A model generated the notes under the pieces. It was not told the origin of the DNA and did not search any database. It was given only the letters and a program-made list of their open reading frames with translations. The position numbers were made by a program, and so were the translations under genes. From contig JBAIAC010000007.1 in assembly GCA_037349315.1 (NCBI GenBank), positions 2,852,001 to 2,916,000 on the forward strand: a DNA stretch of 64,000 bases. Direction: 5' to 3'. Below are positions 30,353-41,832 of the stretch, piece after piece. Every line of letters starts with the position of its first letter. The first letter of the stretch is position 1. This DNA comes from Chelydra serpentina. Its lineage: Eukaryota > Chordata > Testudines > Chelydridae.

Positions 30353-32765
30353 ATGAACCATCTTCCTAACTCAGCCCCAGTTCCTTTTGTTTATGTTTAG
30401 CTTCGTCGTTTGGCCTGGACACTGCGATACAGCAACCTGATACGAGCTACCCATCTAAGTACTGACAAGTTTACAGTCTGCAATAATATTTTCCTACCTG
30501 TGTGAGACGTATTGGTTCAATTCTTCTGTACCCAAGGCCCTTTCCTATTGATAAAAACAACAGTTCTGGAGATAATTTATGTTTTGGTCAAGGCTGACAT
30601 GACTAATTGGGACGTAGTAACCTGACGAGTGGTAGCCAAGTTTTGCTGGTCTACTGCCATGCACTGACTATATCCATGAACTGATTTTCAACTAGTGGGG
30701 AAAGTGTTTTGTTACCATACAAATTTTGCTGTTCCTTAATAGGATCTTCCACTGTTTCTGGGATTCCTTAATCATTTCCTTACCAACAGTGCATGACAAA
30801 CCTGACCTGCTAATGAAAAATGATGATAGATATGTAAGCAGACTCTGCTTACAGATATATAAACATGTTATTAAGAATAAATGAAGCTTTTAGTGGAAGG
30901 GGTTAGTTGGGGGTCTTCTGCTATGCAATTAGCCCCTGGAAGCTTGAATATAAATAGAAAATAATTAAAAATGGAGCCCAAAGCATGCTGTGCTGAGTTA
31001 AGGAGTCTATAATTAGGTTTCCTTTGCCATTAACCTCTTCCCCAAGTGAATGATCATAAATTACAAAATGTGTTCAGAATCTTCCCAGAGCACAAACTAC
31101 AAAGTCTTGTCCTTTGAATTGCTTTTAGAACGCTTGTTTAAACAACAAGAAAAGTCACAGATATGTTCTCCCTCCCCCCCCGCCCCCCCCAGCTTTTTAA
31201 AATTTATTAACAAGGCTTCTAAATTAATGGGGGAAGCAGAGGCTGAAAATAAACTAAACTCCGCCGTTACGCTTATCTCAGTCATTTTTTTCTTTTTGAT
31301 TGGACGGAGAAAATTGTATCCCCAAACATCATATTAATTTCATTAGCTACTGGTGCTTTTTTGGAATCCACTTATAGCACATGAAGATAAACATTCTCTG
31401 AGTGATAAGGGTGTGTTTATAAAACTGTGTTTGGGATGAAAGAAAGCCATAGCTGATGTGTTTTTATAGGAGGGTTAATGGTGCTTTACTAATCCCTAGC
31501 CTGTGACCAAGAAACACAGACATTTTGATTTTACTGTGAGACTCTCATGCATTTACATTCTTTTGTTGGTTCATACATGGGAATACAATGCTACACTCCC
31601 CCAGACACGGTTAGAAATGACCTGCATAGCAACAGTCCAGTTACTTTACCAATAGACTCTCAATGTCCCCTGCCAGCAAAGTTAATTCAACACGTTGTTT
31701 TATTTAATTTTTATGAGTACCGCAGAAAACATCTTGACTGTGGCCAGCTAGTTCCAACTCCATTATAATGCCACGACACCCAACGTTACTTTTTTGGTGC
31801 CCCACTGGAGCAGAGGACTAGTCCATAGGGGAGGTCAGGCAAAAGTCCCATTGTGTGCAGTAGTTAGTTCATCTTCTATAGCACGTTGTGATCCTTGCAT
31901 AAATGATGCTACAGTGAAATCCTGGCCCTGTTGAAGACAACGGCAAAATTCCCACTGATTTCAATGGAAACAGGATTTCACCCTTTGTGTAAGTCCAAGT
32001 CCTTTGCAAAACGTCATTGGCAAAAATACCTGTTATATCGCCACCGTGCTGTGCCAGAAATGTAAAAGGAACTGGAATGTAACAGGATGACAGTGAGTGA
32101 CGACCTTGTTAGCCGGGGCCTCACCCTGCTTGGAGAGGAGAAAGTGAGTTCTGCCGTCTCACTGAATGAAGTGACTTGTTTCCCTTCCTAGGTATGAGAG
32201 CAGAGGAAGTGTTGCTTTAGGGGAAAGAAGATCTAGTATGTGAGCTGAGCGGCCTACAAGGAGGAACCATAGGAGCGGCCCAGGTCAGGGAGAAGATCGG
32301 AGCTGTTGTATGGGTTATCTTCATGTTGTGCAGGGGTGTCTGGATTTTATATAGGGCGTGCGTAGACAAGGATAGTAGGTTGTTTTAAACCACGTTAGCT
32401 AATGCATGTTAATTAACATGGTTTTAAACATCACTTAGCAGCTAGTGTCGGCAGGTCTTTAAAATATGTTAGCTGCTCATGCACCTGCACTTCCCACCCA
32501 TGCAGTATCCAGCCCTCAAGGTGGTGTAAGGAGAGAGCTTCTTGTGAGGGGTGAATTAAAGCAGGATCCATGGATCTGGGGCTGGGCTATGTGAGGTCCC
32601 ATGGATGTGCACAGCATCCGTGCAGGGGGGAACCTTCTACCAGAGTGTCTTGGGAGCAGCAGGTAGCATGGAAGGTCAAGGGAGCAGGAGTGCCAGGAGC
32701 CCCGGGACATGCAGTGTGAAGCTCTATGGTTGGACTGGACTCAGGCTCGACTGTTAATCCATCAC
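30353..32765. other. repeat-poor AT-rich stretch; candidate conserved non-coding DNA
   Basis: From 30700 to 31340 the DNA is dense in TAAT/ATTA homeodomain-type cores and has no recognisable repeat. A perfect TGTAAGCAGA-C-TCTGCTTACA palindrome lies at 30833-30853. From 31914 to 31985 there is a GAAATCCTGGCCC/GGATTTCA dispersed repeat. A CATGTTAATTAACATG palindrome at 32405-32420 lies in old repeat-like text. No gene was found. Confidence 0.4.
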
Positions 32766-33284
32766 TGCACCTAGGTCCCTCTCCTACTATTCGTCTCCTT
32801 GTGTTGCACACAAGTGATTGCATGAGACATCTCGGGTGGAGCAGGGAATTGAACCTGGACCTCCTCATTCGCAGCTGCCTGCTTTCACTACAGCATCAGC
32901 CTTTCAGCCAATCCGCTTTGCAAAATCACTGAATTTAAGGCTTTTCCCTCTAGATCATGTAAAATATTTTACCCGGTCTTTCTGAAGGTCAGGGCTTTTT
33001 GTCTATCCAACCTTCTGGTTTAAATTTAAAAACAATAGCTCATGGTTATCTGAGTGGGGTAATAGGCTGACATGCTGACTCATGGAAGACAAGGCTGAGT
33101 TTCCGATTAACACTGGAACACAGTCCAAATTACGATATTGTACAAAATGACTGTCTGGCCAAAGAACACTACAGCACTGAGACAAGCACTGTGCACGTCT
33201 ATCCGCCTTCCCTGAGCATGCCGAAACAAGGGGACATGTCAGGAAATTAACACAGAGAAGAAACAACACTGCTTCATCCAAAGC
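32766..33284. other. unassigned stretch with possible tRNA-like SINE relic
   Basis: GGGAATTGAACCTGGACCTC near 32840 looks like an inverted B box of a tRNA-derived SINE. Ends and tail were not identified. Nothing else could be supported. Confidence 0.3.
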
Positions 33285-33490
33285 ACCATTGCCCAGTGGA
33301 ACTCATTGCCACAGAGTGACACTAGTAAGGATTAAAACAAAATCTAACATTTTGTAAGGGATATAAACTCTCAAACTTCAGGGCACTAAGCCAGCCTAAC
33401 TAATGGCGATGAGGAAGATACTTTCTCTGGGGGCTGGTTATTTTATACTTGCCTAATGCGGGGTTTCTTGTACCTCCTTCAGAAACCTCT
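33285..33490 (+). mobile_element. old CR1 LINE 3' fragment
   Basis: GTGGAACTCATTGCCACAG followed by TTTTGTAAGGGATATAAACT and a CTTTCTCTGGGGGCTGG section corresponds to the distal CR1 region of an old subfamily. Compare GTGAAACTCATTGCCACAGG at 49115. Confidence 0.6.
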
Positions 33491-34435
33491 AATTCTAACC
33501 ATTGTCAGAGCTAGGGTTTACATGGCCCATTGGACTGATCTTCAATTCCCGTGGGTCACTGTTATTAAAGATGGCTAGAAGTAAAGATGCGGGAAATGGT
33601 CTGGAAAGTATAAAGAGCCTTAGTCCAAATTGCAAGCAAACCCCAAGTCTGTTTTCTGATTCCGATAGTATCATTACCGTCTTATCTCTTTTAGGAGTTA
33701 AGTATCAGTGCCCAGCCAGGCCTGTTGCGGCACACAAAGCCCCTGGAGGGCCTATACCAATCAGGGCTGGGCATCTGCATCAGGGGATCTGTGGGCTTAA
33801 GTCAGGAGCATGGCGAAGGCTCTCACCTGGAAATGACCATGCCCAGCTCGGAGCTAGTGCGGCTGGTGAAGGAAATTGAATGAAAAACAAAAACTTGGGA
33901 AGGGGCGGAAGGAAGCAATAAAATAACGGCTTCCCCGTTCTCCTGCTAAACTAGAAAAGTGCCCAGGTCTCAGAATCAGGTCAGGAGCTGTATCTAGATT
34001 GCGATGACACACTCTCCAGGTACGGATGAGGCAGGATATTTTCAGCCCAGTGAAATTCCTAGGCGTGATTGGCCGAGCCAGCCTCCGCTGATGATACATC
34101 TGTGCTTACCTAAGGCATGTCCATTGGCTGTCGTTTATCTTCCAGAAGTGATTTTATCCCTTACGCTAGACTCCCTAGGACTCTTCAGTGGCAAGGGGAA
34201 ACCACATTTCTAGTGAGGCGCTACAGAAGTCTCGGAAGCTAAGATCAGATGAGGAGAGAGGTCCCTGCAGCGGCTCAGGTGAGTAACCCAGGGGTATCTA
34301 CTGAATGCTTCTCTCAAACAAGCAGTTTAAAGATTTCAGCCTCGCTTTTCTTTTCCTTTTTTTCTTAGTAGCGCATGGAATATGGTGCATGGTAGCAACT
34401 CATCACACCGTAAATTCTTCAGCTCTCCCACGTGC
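33491..34435. other. unassigned stretch with a good donor-like site
   Basis: A 125-codon plus-strand frame (33502-33879) has no recognisable domain. GGCTCAG followed by gtgagt at 34278 is a strong donor-like string. The 65 bases before it, after a weak acceptor (ACCACATTTCTAG), have one open frame. The acceptor is poor, so I do not call an exon. Confidence 0.35.
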
Positions 34436-34439
34436 AGAT

Positions 34440-34745
34440 CAAGACTGAATAGGATTAGAAACTCTTCTATGTGCCATTTGCTGCCATCAAGCCGTAGCTT
34501 CTCCCTCTTAACAAAGCTGCCTCATCCGCCTTCAGATCCCACCTCAAAACTCTCCTTTGCTGTGGTGTTACAAAAAACTTGCTGAGACCACTGCTGATCA
34601 CGCTGACCAGTGTTGTCTCATTTCCTTATAGTCCCCATCAGTCTGTTGTCTCTTGTTTTATATTTAGATCAGAAGGGGACAGGGTCCAGCTTTTGGTCCA
34701 TGACTGGGGCTCCTTGGTGTTACAGTCATACAAATAATAAATAAT
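34440..34745 (+). mobile_element. L2-type LINE 3' end
   Basis: The text runs through AAAACTCTCCTTTGCTGTGG, GCTGACCAGTGTTGTCTC, GTCTGTTGTCTCTTG, TTTAGATCAGAAGGGGACAG and TCCATGACTGGGGCTCC, ending in AATAATAAATAATAA. It extends further 5' than the SINE tails, as expected of the LINE that supplies those tails. Non-coding remnant. Confidence 0.7.
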
Positions 34746-35135
34746 AAGAGATGTTTCCTCTCTTTTGGAAATGCAGTGATCCCTAGGCTATGCTCCCTGG
34801 TCAGAGATAACTGTCGTTACTCTAGAAAAAAATTGCACAGAAACATTGCTGGTGAGGAAGGGATGACATTAAATTCTGTCCTCATGGGAGTCCTTTTTCT
34901 TTTATGCTCGTTCACACCTCAACCTTTTAAGGAAAACACTCTAGTTATTTCTTTCTGGGTTTAATTAACTAATTAAGTCTTTACTTAAAAAAAATTCAAA
35001 CAAGTCCTTTTGGGTGTTTCTATAGGGAATTTTTAACATTACCCCCCAAATTAACAGACCACATTCTGTTTTTTCTTACACCACGTTCACACTGGAGTAA
35101 CTCCACTGTATTTACTCTTGGCAACAATACCACCT

Positions 35136-35312
35136 AGCTCTTAGTTCTCAAAGTGCTTTAGAAAGGAGGGCAGTATCATTATCCCCATTTTACAGATGGG
35201 GAAACTGAGGCACAGAGACACCCACAGTCCCCCAACAGGCCAGTGACAGGACCAGAACCCATATCTCCTGAGTCCTAGTCCAGGGAGCCGATCACTAGGC
35301 TGCACAGCCTCA
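35136..35312 (-). repeat. MIR/CORE-type SINE, minus strand
   Basis: ATTATCCCCATTTTACAGAT, then GGGGAAACTGAGGCACAGAG, AGAACCCATATCTCCTGAGT and AGTCCAGGGAGCCGATCAC are the inverted core and tRNA-like head. The head is preserved and the L2-like tail is mostly missing. Confidence 0.8.
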
Positions 35313-37620
35313 TCATAGGCCTTTATTCAGGAAAACACTTATGTGTGTGCTTAAACCCCAACAGACTTCAATTACACTTAAATACTGCCCTGAATAAGGA
35401 AAACTTTCCTGAAGGAAGGCCGTACATAGGTGTAAATGAGAGCAGGATCCGGTTTTAGGTGAGTGTTTGGAGACACAAGTGACATGAACACAGCTATTTA
35501 ATTTCCTGGTGGGCTACAGAAAATCTGAACCCGCTATTCCAAGTTCTCTCAAACCGTTCACTAGTCAGTCTCATCTTCTCTCCTCAAAAGTGTGGCTCCG
35601 TGAGCAGGGGCACAGGCTTTCATTATGTTGATGGCGTTTGCTCATGTATTCTATTCGACAGCCATCTTTTCTGGAGTGACATTCTGGCTGGCTGGCTGGC
35701 TTTTCCCATAGGCCCGGCATCTGTTCAAAGACACACACAAAATGCCGCCAACCTTGCACACCAAACTCGAACGATGCTTTTGGGGGTTCAAAAATATTTC
35801 TGTACTCCCCAATGGGAGCATGGGAGGCCACGTAAGAGGGTAGGAGTCTACTGCCGCTGCCAGCTAATGGAGTTACAGCTTCTGCAACTTGCAAGTCAGA
35901 TCATTGACATGACTTGGATTTCTGCAGCTTAATTTATCTTCTGCTACTGCTGTAGAGAAAGGAAGGAGGCCCTGATCCTGCAACTAAACAACATGCTGTT
36001 AGTTCCCAGACTGGGTCTAAATCGATTACAGGAACTCGTGAGATCTGATGCAGTAGATTAGTCTATCCTATATTGAGTTATTGCACATACTGTAAAGTGC
36101 CTATTTGCTTGACAGACCATAATCACACCACAGGAGGGCGTCTGTATGGCTTAGCCTGCAAATATGCTCCTAACAAGTTTTATGTGTCCAAAATGCATCC
36201 AATGTGTACTAATTTCACCACAGATACCGGCAGAGTCTGAACTTTTTGGTGATTCTGATTGACGGTGTTTGAAGCACTGCATGCATCTCCAGTGTACACG
36301 TTGTCAACACAATAATGGTCAATGCTAATAATCATGTCACGAGGAATGTTATGGCTCTGTACTTCATAAAGGCCACCGACACGGCTTCCTTGGAGTCAGC
36401 TGGTGGTGTATTCCGTCACCCGTTGGAAGCTCGCACAGCGTTCCAGGGCCATGTATTAAAATACTGGATCTTGAAGTAGGATCGTCACTCTTCTCCCGTC
36501 ACTCATTTCTCCCTTCCTTTCTCCACTCCCCATCTCTTCTTTCACCCTCATTCTTGCCCAGTCACGGAGCCTGGGGGCTCAGACACAAGGAGGGAGATGG
36601 TTGGTGGCCTGCGTTTTTCACTTTCCGTAGGGCCCTACAAAACCTAGCACTTGCCCTACCTGTCCTCCTCCCTGGTAAACTCATAACCCACCCCCTGTAC
36701 TCCCTTTGCTCAGAGGTGTTTCTCAGGTCCAGCCATTGCTATCCGGGCCCCTTTATTTTGAAACAAATGGCTCTTTAGACAGCTGTTTGGAGCCATTCCA
36801 TTTCTTTCCTTCCATAGGCTTGTGAGAGTCCCCACTTGAGCTCTTCCCCTGACCCAGTTCTCTCCAATCCCACCCCTGGTTGGACAGCCCCCATGAATCC
36901 ATGACTTCTTCAGAAACCCTCTTAGACAATAGGCAAGACGAGCCGGACGAGCCTTTACACCAGGGTCTATTGACTCACACTCTATTGACTCACACTCAAT
37001 TTGTTGTGGCGTTTCGCTCAGCTGGCACCCGACCTCACACTCTGGACAACGTTTGTGTTCAAAGTCAAGTGCCGCAACAAGAACATCTCCATACTTAGCC
37101 CAACACACCACAGTCCTAAATGCCCTCTAACCACACCCACCTCAAAGGCTCCTACATTCCCCTCGCATCCACTCAATTACAAACCACAGCATGACTTTGT
37201 TGTAGTCAATGGCAAATGGTAGTACATGGAAGCCACCCACCTTCAAAGCTCTTTTGTTTGTTTGTTTGTCTTAGTCCGGCTGGCTTTTCCCCTGGGGTTT
37301 CTTTTCTGGTATTCGAGTGGTCATCTGTCCTCACGTACATGCTTTTAATTCAGCGTATTTTTACAGCAGCTGCAACGTCTGCCTCGTGTCTTGGGTTGGA
37401 GGCTAGGAAGTGGGTGCCTGGTCTTGGGAGAATTAACCTTTTCTCCATCTTGTTTTAATTTGGAGGAGGGTAACTTGTAACTGGAAACTGGAAACTTGTA
37501 ACTGGAAACTTCTTTTTTTTAGAAACTTTTTCCACGGGAAACCTTATGGACCAAATTCCTCCCAATTCCCTGAGGTCACGAGTGTGGTCCAATGTATTCA
37601 GGGTTCATTCCTCCCTGTGT
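35313..37620. other. unassigned non-coding stretch
   Basis: No gene could be supported. Short direct repeats (GACTCACACTC twice near 36970, AACTGGAAACT near 37480) and a TTTG run at 37254-37268 are the only local structures. Open frames are short or mirrored on both strands. Confidence 0.4.
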
Positions 37621-37621
37621 G

Positions 37622-37797
37622 GAGGAGGGATAGCACAGTGGTTTGAGTATTGGCCTGCTAAACCCAGCGTTGTGAGTTCAATCCTTGAGAGGGCCATTTA
37701 GGGAGCTGGGGCAAAAATTGGCGATTGGTCCTGCTTTGAGCAGGGGGTTGGACTAGATAATCTCCAAAGGTCCCTTCCAACCCTAATATTGTATGAT
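37622..37797 (+). mobile_element. turtle tRNA-derived Pol III SINE (CR1-tailed subtype)
   Basis: The head GGAGGGATAGCACAGTGG (A box) and GTTGTGAGTTCAATCC (B box) is followed by GCCATTTAGGGAGCTGGGG. The tail GATTGGTCCTGCTTTGAGCA, GGGGGTTGGACTAGATAA, TCCCTTCCAACCC is the same as the CR1 3' end at 20716-20790. Confidence 0.9.
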
Positions 37798-38733
37798 AAT
37801 GTACTTGTCTGCCTTCTCCATTGCTCCTCCTTTTACAGTCACACCCCCTTGGTAAATAACAACATTCTTCCATACAGAGGCAGACCTAGAACCTTTTTGT
37901 CTGTTAGCAAACATGTCTACATAGGCTTCGCATTGGAGATGGGACACAGCCAGAAAACTGCAGCTGGAGTGCAGCTCCAAACGTCCCTGCTCCATAACCT
38001 ACTCACAGCCCAACTCCAGATGCTCAGGCGCTTGGCAACCAGATCCAAATCCAAGTCTTCCCAAGTCAGACCTGGTAGATGAGCTGAAATCCATGGGGAG
38101 GAGAAAGGCAAGCACCTTCAGCCATGCCGTAGCTTGTGTTCCTGCTATGATCCTCTGCACAGGATAACAGCGTAGGCCCTAGCGCTGGGAGGAGTGGATT
38201 GAAATCCCTCCTCTGAAGCAGGCAGAGAGAATATTTGAATCCACATCTCCAGGAAAGCGCTTTCATCACCAGGCTATAGAGCTGCTCTTGTCTCTCTCTT
38301 TGGCCCAATGCATATTCAAATGTTAATACAAAGCAGAATAACTTCAACAGGCGATATTGAGAGATCAGCCCACCACAGGATAGCCTACAACATGGTGGCT
38401 AGGCTGCTCACCACGAGAGCTGAGTTCAGGTCTATGCTCAAAGATAAGGATTGAAACCTGGCTCGCCCACATCCCAGGCTTTTTCACACACCCCCGAGCG
38501 ACGTAAGTTATAGCGACATCATCGGTAGTGTAGGCCTGCCCTAAGAATTCCTTAATGCTGAGTTTAAAATGCGCGAGGGGGGGGGTTCCAAAATCTGTTC
38601 AGAATGAGATTTTCAGTTTATTCATTCTACCGTTCTGAGAGTGAACTACAAACAATGTGTGGCACAGCGTTGTATTTTCTAGAACTCGGTATAAATCCTA
38701 TTAGTAACATTTTAAAAGCTACACGCGAACGTG
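37798..38733. other. unassigned stretch with SINE-like relic
   Basis: From 38160 to 38300, text such as GTGGATTGAAATCCCTCC and TTTGAATCCACATCTCCAGG recalls an inverted tRNA-like head of another SINE. A G run lies at 38576-38585. No supported gene. Confidence 0.35.
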
Positions 38734-38833
38734 GCCCGATGTGGTGGCGCATGCCTATAATCCCAGTTGTTTGGGAGGTGGTGGATTGCTCAGGAGTTCT
38801 AGGCTGCTATGCACTATGTCAATAGGGTGTCTG
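38734..38833 (+). pseudogene. truncated 7SL (SRP) RNA pseudogene
   Basis: GTGGTGGCGCATGCCTATAA, TCCCAGTTGTTTGGGAGG, CAGGAGTTCTAGGCTG and TATGCACTATGTCAATAGGG follow, in order, the 5' Alu domain of vertebrate 7SL RNA, including the conserved hairpin loops. A short deletion lies after GGGAGG. The match stops about 100 bases in, just after GGGTGTC. The S domain is absent and there is no poly(A) tail, so this is a 3'-truncated, inactive copy. It is not evidence of a primate Alu, because the left-monomer deletions typical of Alu are not seen. Confidence 0.8.
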
Positions 38834-38998
38834 GTGCTACTGACAGCTTGGCCAGAGGGTAGTTGGAGGACTGGCTAGAACAACGCATCTGATGTGTTGT
38901 GATCGGCACTCTCGGTGTGAGGGCTGATGGACCAATCAGTAACAGGCAAACATTGGTAAAATTTGCCAAAGTGACTACATGATTTAGATGCATAAATC

Positions 38999-39262
38999 CC
39001 ATAAGAACGGCCATACTGGGTCAGACTAACAGTCCATTTAGCCCAGTATCCTGTCTTCCGACAGTGGCCAGTGCCAGGTGCTTCAGAGGGAATGAACAGA
39101 ACAGGCAATCATCAAGTGATCTCCTGTTGTCCACTCCCAGCTTCTGGCAAACAGAGGCTACAGACACTCAGAGAATGGTTTTTGCATCCCTGTCCATCCT
39201 GACTAACAGCCATTGATGGACCTAACCTCCAGGAACTTATCTAGTTCTTTTACGAACCCGTC
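38999..39262 (-). mobile_element. older CR1-family LINE 3' end
   Basis: The run AAGAACGGCCATACTGGGTC, CAGTATCCTGTCTTCCGACA, GTGGCCAGTGCCAGG, GAATGAACAGAACAGGC and CCATTGATGGACC is the inverted 3' end of the family also found at 21859-22160, but less decayed. 5'-truncated and non-coding. Confidence 0.85.
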
Positions 39263-40476
39263 AATTTTCACTTCAATAGGACTTAGGTACCTAACCTGTT
39301 TAAATGGTGATGAAAATCCCAATGGGTGTCTATCTGGAGCCTTAGTACCTGTGAAAATCTGGCCGTAACTCCTGTTTGAAAATGGGATTTAGGTGCTTTT
39401 GAAAATGTTCCCCCATGACAATGTTACGCTAGCCATCCCAGAATTTTGCTGATGCCAGTTGGTATTTTAGACAGAATGGAAGAAGCCAATGTAAACCATG
39501 TTCTCAGTTAGCTATGCAACGCCTTTATAAGCCTTCAGTTTTGACAGACAAATTTAATTATTTTTCTCTCTGTTCATCAACAAAAATAATCACATAAGTC
39601 CAAAGAGGCCTTTGAACTCTCACTTCATATAAACTTTTGTCTTTCTATAGTCTGTGGTTTTTAAGTGAGAGGCAGCTAAAAAATTAGGAGACTCAAAACA
39701 TGGTCTTTCTTAAAGGTCAATTTTCAGTCAATTAGGACTCATATGAACTAGTTTATTTGAAAAGCCTCCGAAAAGTTAAGCTTTACTGAGTCCTGAAAAT
39801 CTTTGGCAGATACACTGTTTGCCCCACAAAAATTGAGGATGAACACCCCAATTTTAAGCGCAAACTAGAACCAGACCTTAACTATGGAGTCATTATTGCT
39901 TTTCCATAATTTTGCAATAAACAGGCAAATTTAAAATGCTGTTGGTAGCTACTTTGAGGATGCCACGTTTTTCATTATAAGTTTATTACATTTAGTATGT
40001 AATTTATAGTTGGCAGGACAGAAATAACCCCCGGGAGCAAATACTCTGTAAGACCATAGCAATTACCCCAGTGTTGTGGTGATAGCCTTGTTGAACTGAC
40101 ATTGCTTCTCTATTATAGAAATGATAAGATTCAAATCCAACACTGAATTTCCTGCTGGCAGCTTTGTAACTCTAAATTTAGCTGCCTGCTGGCTTCTTTG
40201 TCCCCAGAATTTCTTGCCATGAACCTGAAGGTGAAGGGAGATTTGCCTGAGTAAGGAATGCAGGATAAAAGCCCACATGCACTGATGATTTAGACTGTCA
40301 GAGAATCAGCAGAAAGTTATGGGACTTGTACATTTCATCTCTTCAGTTGCAGTTTTTATGTGGGAAAATAGCCAACTACAGGGACACGGCTAGAGCGTCA
40401 TAAAGCCAATGTAATATTATATTGGATTGTTCCCACCCTCAGCCCCATGCAAACCGTTCTTGCTTTGATATTGCAG
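39263..40476. other. dispersed repeat then AT-rich unassigned sequence
   Basis: From 39270 to 39415 the 'cctgtgaaaatctggcc' and 'gcttttgaaaatg' phrases mark the same old family as 1285-1440. From 39420 to 40470 the sequence is AT-rich, repeat-poor and without a supported gene. Confidence 0.4.
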
Positions 40477-40632
40477 TTCACTGTGACATTGGAAGCCCAT
40501 GGGACGTTTCCTGTCTTCTCCTCCCCACCAACTTAAAGAGCTCTGTGTTAACTGATAGCTACCCTGGGGAACTCAGCGTGAAAGACAACAAACTAAGGTT
40601 TACTTTTGCGTGGGAGAGAGAGAGGAGGACAC
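40477..40632 (+). CDS. candidate internal exon, unknown gene
   Basis: CTTGCTTTGATATTGCAG precedes the segment and gtaagtgg follows it. The 156 bases (52 codons) have one stop-free frame, beginning at codon position 2 and ending after position 1, so the exon would be phase 1-1 and skippable. The translation includes TDSYPGELSVKDNKL and then RFTFAWERERRT. I recognise no domain. The other two frames contain stops. The same frame is also open upstream of the acceptor to 40422, which weakens the case. Its end phase does not fit directly onto the candidate at 52909, so another exon would be needed if both belong to one gene. Confidence 0.25.
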
Positions 40633-40802
40633 GTAAGTGGGAGAGTTTAACAAGAATTCAGTAGATTGGATTGGAAACAAACCATGTTACGTTGATATTA
40701 TTATTACTCATTCTTTGCACTGTGGTAATGATTGGAGCTCTCAACCAAAACTGGGGCCCCTTTGCCCTGGGGGCAAAGCACATACACATAGCAAGAAGGG
40801 CC

Positions 40803-41832
40803 TAGAAACCCCAGTTATGGGCCAGGACCCCACTGTGCTAGGGGCAGTACAAAGAGAGGGGGAAAGATGGTCCCTGCCCCAGAGAACTTACAATGTTTGT
40901 ATCATGCCCCCGATACAGTGCCCAGGTTGAGCAGGAATTTACGAGGGAAATGCCCCAAGAGCGCTGTGAGGGGGCATGCACCCCGCCACCAGAAACGATA
41001 ATGTTAACAAGGGCCTGATTGGACAATTAGGTTACCTGGGAGAGGTAGAACCAGGGGAAGCCCCTGGGCTGGGCCAGCACTAGAAAGCCAAGAGGCTGAA
41101 AGCAGAAGGGAACTGGAGGGGAAGGGGTCTTCAATCACTCCCTGGAAGGAGGGAGGTAATCAGGAGCGAGAAGGAAGCCTGGGGGAGACGAAGCACTAGG
41201 ATGCTGCTCTGGAGTAAGGAGTCTAATAAGGGGGGTGGGCGTTGGAGTAGCCATGGGGAGTAGAGTAGACTCCCATGGTAAACCCAAAAGCAGGCAAGAG
41301 AAGATTGAGAGGTTGGGGAGGAAGGAGCCCAGGGAAACAGCAACAGGGACTGGGAGTGAGCAGAGCTGGATTGCTGGTTGTGGGGTCCCTGGGATGGAAC
41401 CCAGTATAACGACCAGCCCCAGGTTCCCTTGCCAGCCACTGGTGTAGCAGCCCAGAGCCCAGGGAGGGGCGGAACACCATCTGGCAGAGGCATTTGGACA
41501 ACGGTCTTGGACTTTGTGCCCCCCGAAGGAGTGGATTGCATAGTGACATGGCCAGAGGGCCAAGTGACTGGAAGAAAGACTATTCCAGAGCGAGCGACGA
41601 GCAGCCCAGGGGCACCTGACTCAGTGAGAGCTACACTCCTCAACGGAGACTCAAGGATGCGCGCAAGTGGTGCATGGAACCCCAGTTGCAAACTTGCAAT
41701 CTCAAGAGACAAGGCAGACTGGATGACGTGACCTTCCTCGGGATCACACAGGGAGTCTGTGGCAGAGCTGGGAATTGAGCCAGATCTCCTGAGTTCCAGC
41801 CAAGTGCCTTAACTACAAGTCCAACCTCTCTC
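40803..41832 (-). repeat. MIR/CORE-type SINE split by an LTR-like block
   Basis: The left part has CCCCACTGTGCTAGGGGCAG and CAGAGAACTTACAATG (to about 40895). The right part (from about 41730) has GGATCACACAGGGAGTCTG, TGGCAGAGCTGGGAATTGAG and GTGCCTTAACTACAAGTCC. Together they make an inverted SINE with both its tail and its tRNA-like head, separated by about 835 foreign bases. Confidence 0.7.
40896..41729. mobile_element. LTR-like insertion of uncertain class
   Basis: This block separates two halves of one SINE, so it is an insertion. It is purine-rich with GGGCTGGGCCAGCAC, GAAGATTGAGAGGTTGGGG and GTGGATTGCATAGTGACATGG. A 193-codon minus-strand frame and several overlapping frames have no recognisable domain. 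I could not find matching ends or a target duplication, so LTR identity is only a guess from texture. Confidence 0.4.

Noticed and set aside
34213..34277. 65-base exon before a gtgagt donor
   Set aside because: The acceptor is poor and the open frame is short. The donor string alone is not enough.
38734..38833. Primate Alu contamination
   Set aside because: The match is to unprocessed 7SL 5' sequence, diverged, without Alu-specific deletions, a second monomer or a poly(A) tail. The surroundings are turtle-like.
41131..41712. 193-codon minus-strand frame
   Set aside because: It lies in a block that splits a SINE, overlaps frames on both strands, and is leucine/serine/proline-rich without a recognisable domain.
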